Assembly: GCF_015752285.1 (NCBI RefSeq)
Contig: NZ_JADOUY010000005.1
Span: 1-64,000, forward strand
Length of the DNA: 64,000 nucleotides
DNA from: Mycetocola_A sp015752285
Lineage (GTDB): Bacteria; Actinomycetota; Actinomycetes; Actinomycetales; Microbacteriaceae
Direction: 5' to 3'
How positions within the stretch are numbered: the first letter of the stretch is position 1; every line of letters begins with the position of its first letter. The translations under genes and the position numbers were made by a program. Shown here one piece after another: positions 61,963-64,000 of the stretch. The notes beneath the pieces were generated by a model. That model was not told where the DNA came from. It searched no databases and was given only the letters and a program-made list of their open reading frames with translations.

Positions 61963-63150
61963 GTGAAAATCTCGCGCCCAGCAACGGTCGCTGTCGCCGC
62001 CACCGTGCTCATCATCGTCAGCCCGCTCGCTCCGGCGACAGCGAAGTCCGGCGGTCACGCCGGACACGGGGAGCAGAACACCGCACACCGCGCCGCCGCC
62101 TCCCTCACGGCGATGGAGACGTACCTCGCCACCGACGACGGCTCTGGTCTCTACCACGAGCAGTTCCCTCAGGAAGCGGGGGACAACCCGTACTCGTACG
62201 AGTGGCCGTTCTCGCAGGCGCACATCGCCATCGCCGACCTCGCCAACCTCCCCGGTGCCATCGGCCGCTCCTACGATGACGACCTGGCCGTCGCTGCGGC
62301 AGCACAGGAGCACTACTGGGATGCCGACGGTGGAACGACCGGCCTCCCCGGGTACGCGTCATACCCGGTAGGCGAGTACGGCGAGGGCGGTGACTACTTC
62401 TACGACGATAATCTCTGGGTCGGCCTGCTCGACGTTCAGCGGTACCTCACTGACGGCGACGATGCGGCTCTCGACCGCGCCGAACAGATCTGGGATCTCA
62501 CCGTCTCCGGCTGGGACACGGATGAAAGCCACACGAACCCCGGCGGAGTGTTCTGGACTCAGGCGCCGTGGAGCACCGACCGCAACACGGTGTCGACCAT
62601 GCCGGCCGCTCAACTCGGGCTGCGTCTGCACCAGATCACCGGTGAGCAGGAGTATCTGGACTGGGCTCTCCGGATGTACGAGTGGACCAACGACCACCTG
62701 CAGCGCCCCGACGGTCTGTACTGGGACCACATGGGCCTCGACGGAACACTCGAAACGACGGTCTGGTCATACAACCAGGGTGTGCCGATCGGCGTGAACA
62801 CGCTCCTTTACGAGGTGACAGGCGACCAGCGCTACCTTGACGAGGCGACCCGGATCGCCGACGCGGCATCCGTGTTCTACGCGTTCGACGGTCGGCTGGA
62901 GGCGCAACCCGCGTTCTTCAACTCGATCTACTTCAAGAACCTGCTGCTGCTCGAGTCCGTGACCGGCGGGTCAAGCGCCCGCCAGGCGATGAAGGAGTAC
63001 GGCGACCACGTGTGGACCACGCAGCGGGACGCGGGGACCGGCCTGTTCTCGTTCGACGGTGAGACGACACAGCTGCTCGATCAGGCCGCGATGGTCCAGA
63101 TCTACGCCGTGCTCGGCTGGGCCCCGAGCCAGTACCGCCACCTCTACTGA
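61963..63150 (+). CDS. Secreted GH76 alpha-1,6-mannanase
   Basis: 395 residues. Signal peptide ends near ATA; the mature part is an (alpha/alpha)6 barrel of glycoside hydrolase family 76. The catalytic Asp-Asp is visible in YFYDDNLWVG. Aromatic-rich loops follow. Hydrolyses alpha-1,6-mannan, e.g. fungal wall mannan. GTG 61963 has AAAGGAG upstream, and the frame before it covers the promoter. It sits between the ROK regulator and an ABC sugar-binding protein. Confidence 0.9.
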   Translation: MKISRPATVAVAATVLIIVSPLAPATAKSGGHAGHGEQNTAHRAAASLTAMETYLATDDGSGLYHEQFPQEAGDNPYSYEWPFSQAHIAIADLANLPGAIGRSYDDDLAVAAAAQEHYWDADGGTTGLPGYASYPVGEYGEGGDYFYDDNLWVGLLDVQRYLTDGDDAALDRAEQIWDLTVSGWDTDESHTNPGGVFWTQAPWSTDRNTVSTMPAAQLGLRLHQITGEQEYLDWALRMYEWTNDHLQRPDGLYWDHMGLDGTLETTVWSYNQGVPIGVNTLLYEVTGDQRYLDEATRIADAASVFYAFDGRLEAQPAFFNSIYFKNLLLLESVTGGSSARQAMKEYGDHVWTTQRDAGTGLFSFDGETTQLLDQAAMVQIYAVLGWAPSQYRHLY

Positions 63151-63221
63151 TCCTTATCCATTCGGCACGACCCCGTTCACCGGCATCGACGCCGGTGCGG
63201 CGGCCCATCACAGGAGAACCG

Positions 63222-64000
63222 ATGAAGAAATCATTGTTCACGATCGCCGCGGTCAGCACAGTCGCTGCTCTCGCTCTCACCGGTTGCTCGGCGGGTGACG
63301 CCGCTGGCGAGAGCACGACCATCAAGGTGGCGTACCAGAAGTTCGGGAACTTCACCCAGCTCGACGACCACATGAAGGACGTCAAGGAGGCATTCGAAGC
63401 AGAGAACGACGGACTCACCGTCGAACTCGTGCCGATCGAGGCCCAGCAGAACGACTACTTCACCAAGCTCGCGCTGATGAACCAGTCGGCGGCGACCGCA
63501 CCGGATGTCATGTACGAGGACACGTTCATGGTGCAATCGGACGCGGATGCGGGATTCCTCGCGCCCCTCGACGAATATACGGCCGAGTGGTCGGACTGGG
63601 ACATGTTCTATGACAATGCGAAAGAGGCCGGGGTGGGAAGCGACGGCAAGACGTATGGCATCCCGATGGGAACGGACACTCGTGCCCTGTGGTACAACAA
63701 GGATCTGTTCGGGCAGGCCGGGCTCCCCGTGCCGTGGGAGCCGAAGACCTGGGCCGAGGTGCTCGACGCCGCCGAGACGATCAAGTCGGAACTGCCGGAT
63801 GTGATTCCGCTCAACGTCTATTCGGGCAAGGCGCAGGGTGAAGCCGCAGCCATGCAGGGCTTCGAGATGCTGCTGTACGGCACCGATGACACCCTCTACG
63901 ACACCGAGGAAAAGAAGTGGGTGACGGGCTCGCAAGGCTTCGAGGACGCACTCACCTTCATCGAGGATCTGTACCAGGGCGGTCTCGGCCCAACACCGGA
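63222..64000 (+). CDS. Extracellular sugar-binding lipoprotein (ABC), partial
   Basis: First 259 residues of a family 1 solute-binding protein, cut by the right edge. Lipobox ALTGC, then a mature start TTIKVAYQKFGNF, and YTAEWSDWDMFYDNA, GKTYGIPMGTDTRALWYNKDLF, the family's characteristic segment. CAGGAG before ATG. Binds oligosaccharide for an ABC permease that should lie to the right. Follows GH76 by 71 bases. Confidence 0.92.
   Translation, partial: MKKSLFTIAAVSTVAALALTGCSAGDAAGESTTIKVAYQKFGNFTQLDDHMKDVKEAFEAENDGLTVELVPIEAQQNDYFTKLALMNQSAATAPDVMYEDTFMVQSDADAGFLAPLDEYTAEWSDWDMFYDNAKEAGVGSDGKTYGIPMGTDTRALWYNKDLFGQAGLPVPWEPKTWAEVLDAAETIKSELPDVIPLNVYSGKAQGEAAAMQGFEMLLYGTDDTLYDTEEKKWVTGSQGFEDALTFIEDLYQGGLGPTP

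Overview
The window is high-GC DNA from an actinobacterium, most likely a member of the Microbacteriaceae. The evidence is the acs / tad-pilus / topA-tmk-holB synteny known from actinobacteria, a GTP-type PEP carboxykinase beside a RamB-like regulator, LAXTG/LPXTG-type surface proteins, many GTG starts and likely leaderless starts, a Lys/Ala-rich TopA tail, small DUF7882-type proteins, and very frequent use of the octamer GGCATCCG. It looks like ordinary chromosome: there is no integrase, transposase, phage module or CRISPR array, but several families of short palindromic intergenic repeats are scattered through it.

Layout. 0-3 kb: two overlapping GAF-ANTAR RNA-binding regulators, a small acidic protein and a sugar-epimerase-like SDR. 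3-9 kb: a secreted, possibly sortase-anchored PhoA-type alkaline phosphatase, an AraC regulator, the decayed C-terminus of an SLC13-type permease, PepA and small proteins. 9.2-13.1 kb: a copper-defence island (DUF305 lipoprotein, CopZ-like chaperone, CsoR, CPH-type P-type ATPase) with three CsoR-like operators. 13-17 kb: EamA exporter, a CDGSH plus haem-oxygenase-like diiron oxidase pair, and a binding-protein lipoprotein overlapping a CDF metal transporter. 17.4-20.7 kb: an RsbQ-like hydrolase overlapping a PAS-GAF-GGDEF diguanylate cyclase, divergent from an EAL phosphodiesterase. 21-26.5 kb: DUF4012 protein, LPNTG protein, GtrA and two glycosyltransferase-type genes. 26.6-34.3 kb: tRNA-Pro, metallophosphoesterase, bifunctional PBP with PASTA domains, RidA, an AbiEi/DUF559 protein and acs. 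34.7-38 kb: compact Tad pilus cluster. 38.4-43.3 kb: topA, tmk, holB. 43.3-49.7 kb: tripeptidyl-aminopeptidase-like lipoprotein, tRNA-Thr, Gfo/Idh oxidoreductase, DacB and PncA. 48.9-52.7 kb: a 2-oxoacid dehydrogenase operon whose E2 is reduced to a lone lipoyl domain next to an alpha/beta hydrolase, divergent from an Lrp-type regulator. 52.7-57.2 kb: TrmH methyltransferase, RamB and PckA. 57.2-60.2 kb: ABC exporter with a small HTH protein and a near-perfect double operator. 60.2-64 kb: a 16-bp tandem repeat, then a ROK repressor, GH76 mannanase and sugar-binding lipoprotein, probably an alpha-mannan uptake locus that runs off the right edge.

Most genes form short, tightly overlapping operons. 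Gene 3' ends repeatedly carry one of the palindromic repeat families, which probably serve as terminators. The observations I consider most worth following are the RsbQ / PAS-GGDEF / EAL signalling unit, the split lipoyl-hydrolase E2, the self-overlapping double operator at 59.4 kb, and the repeat families.
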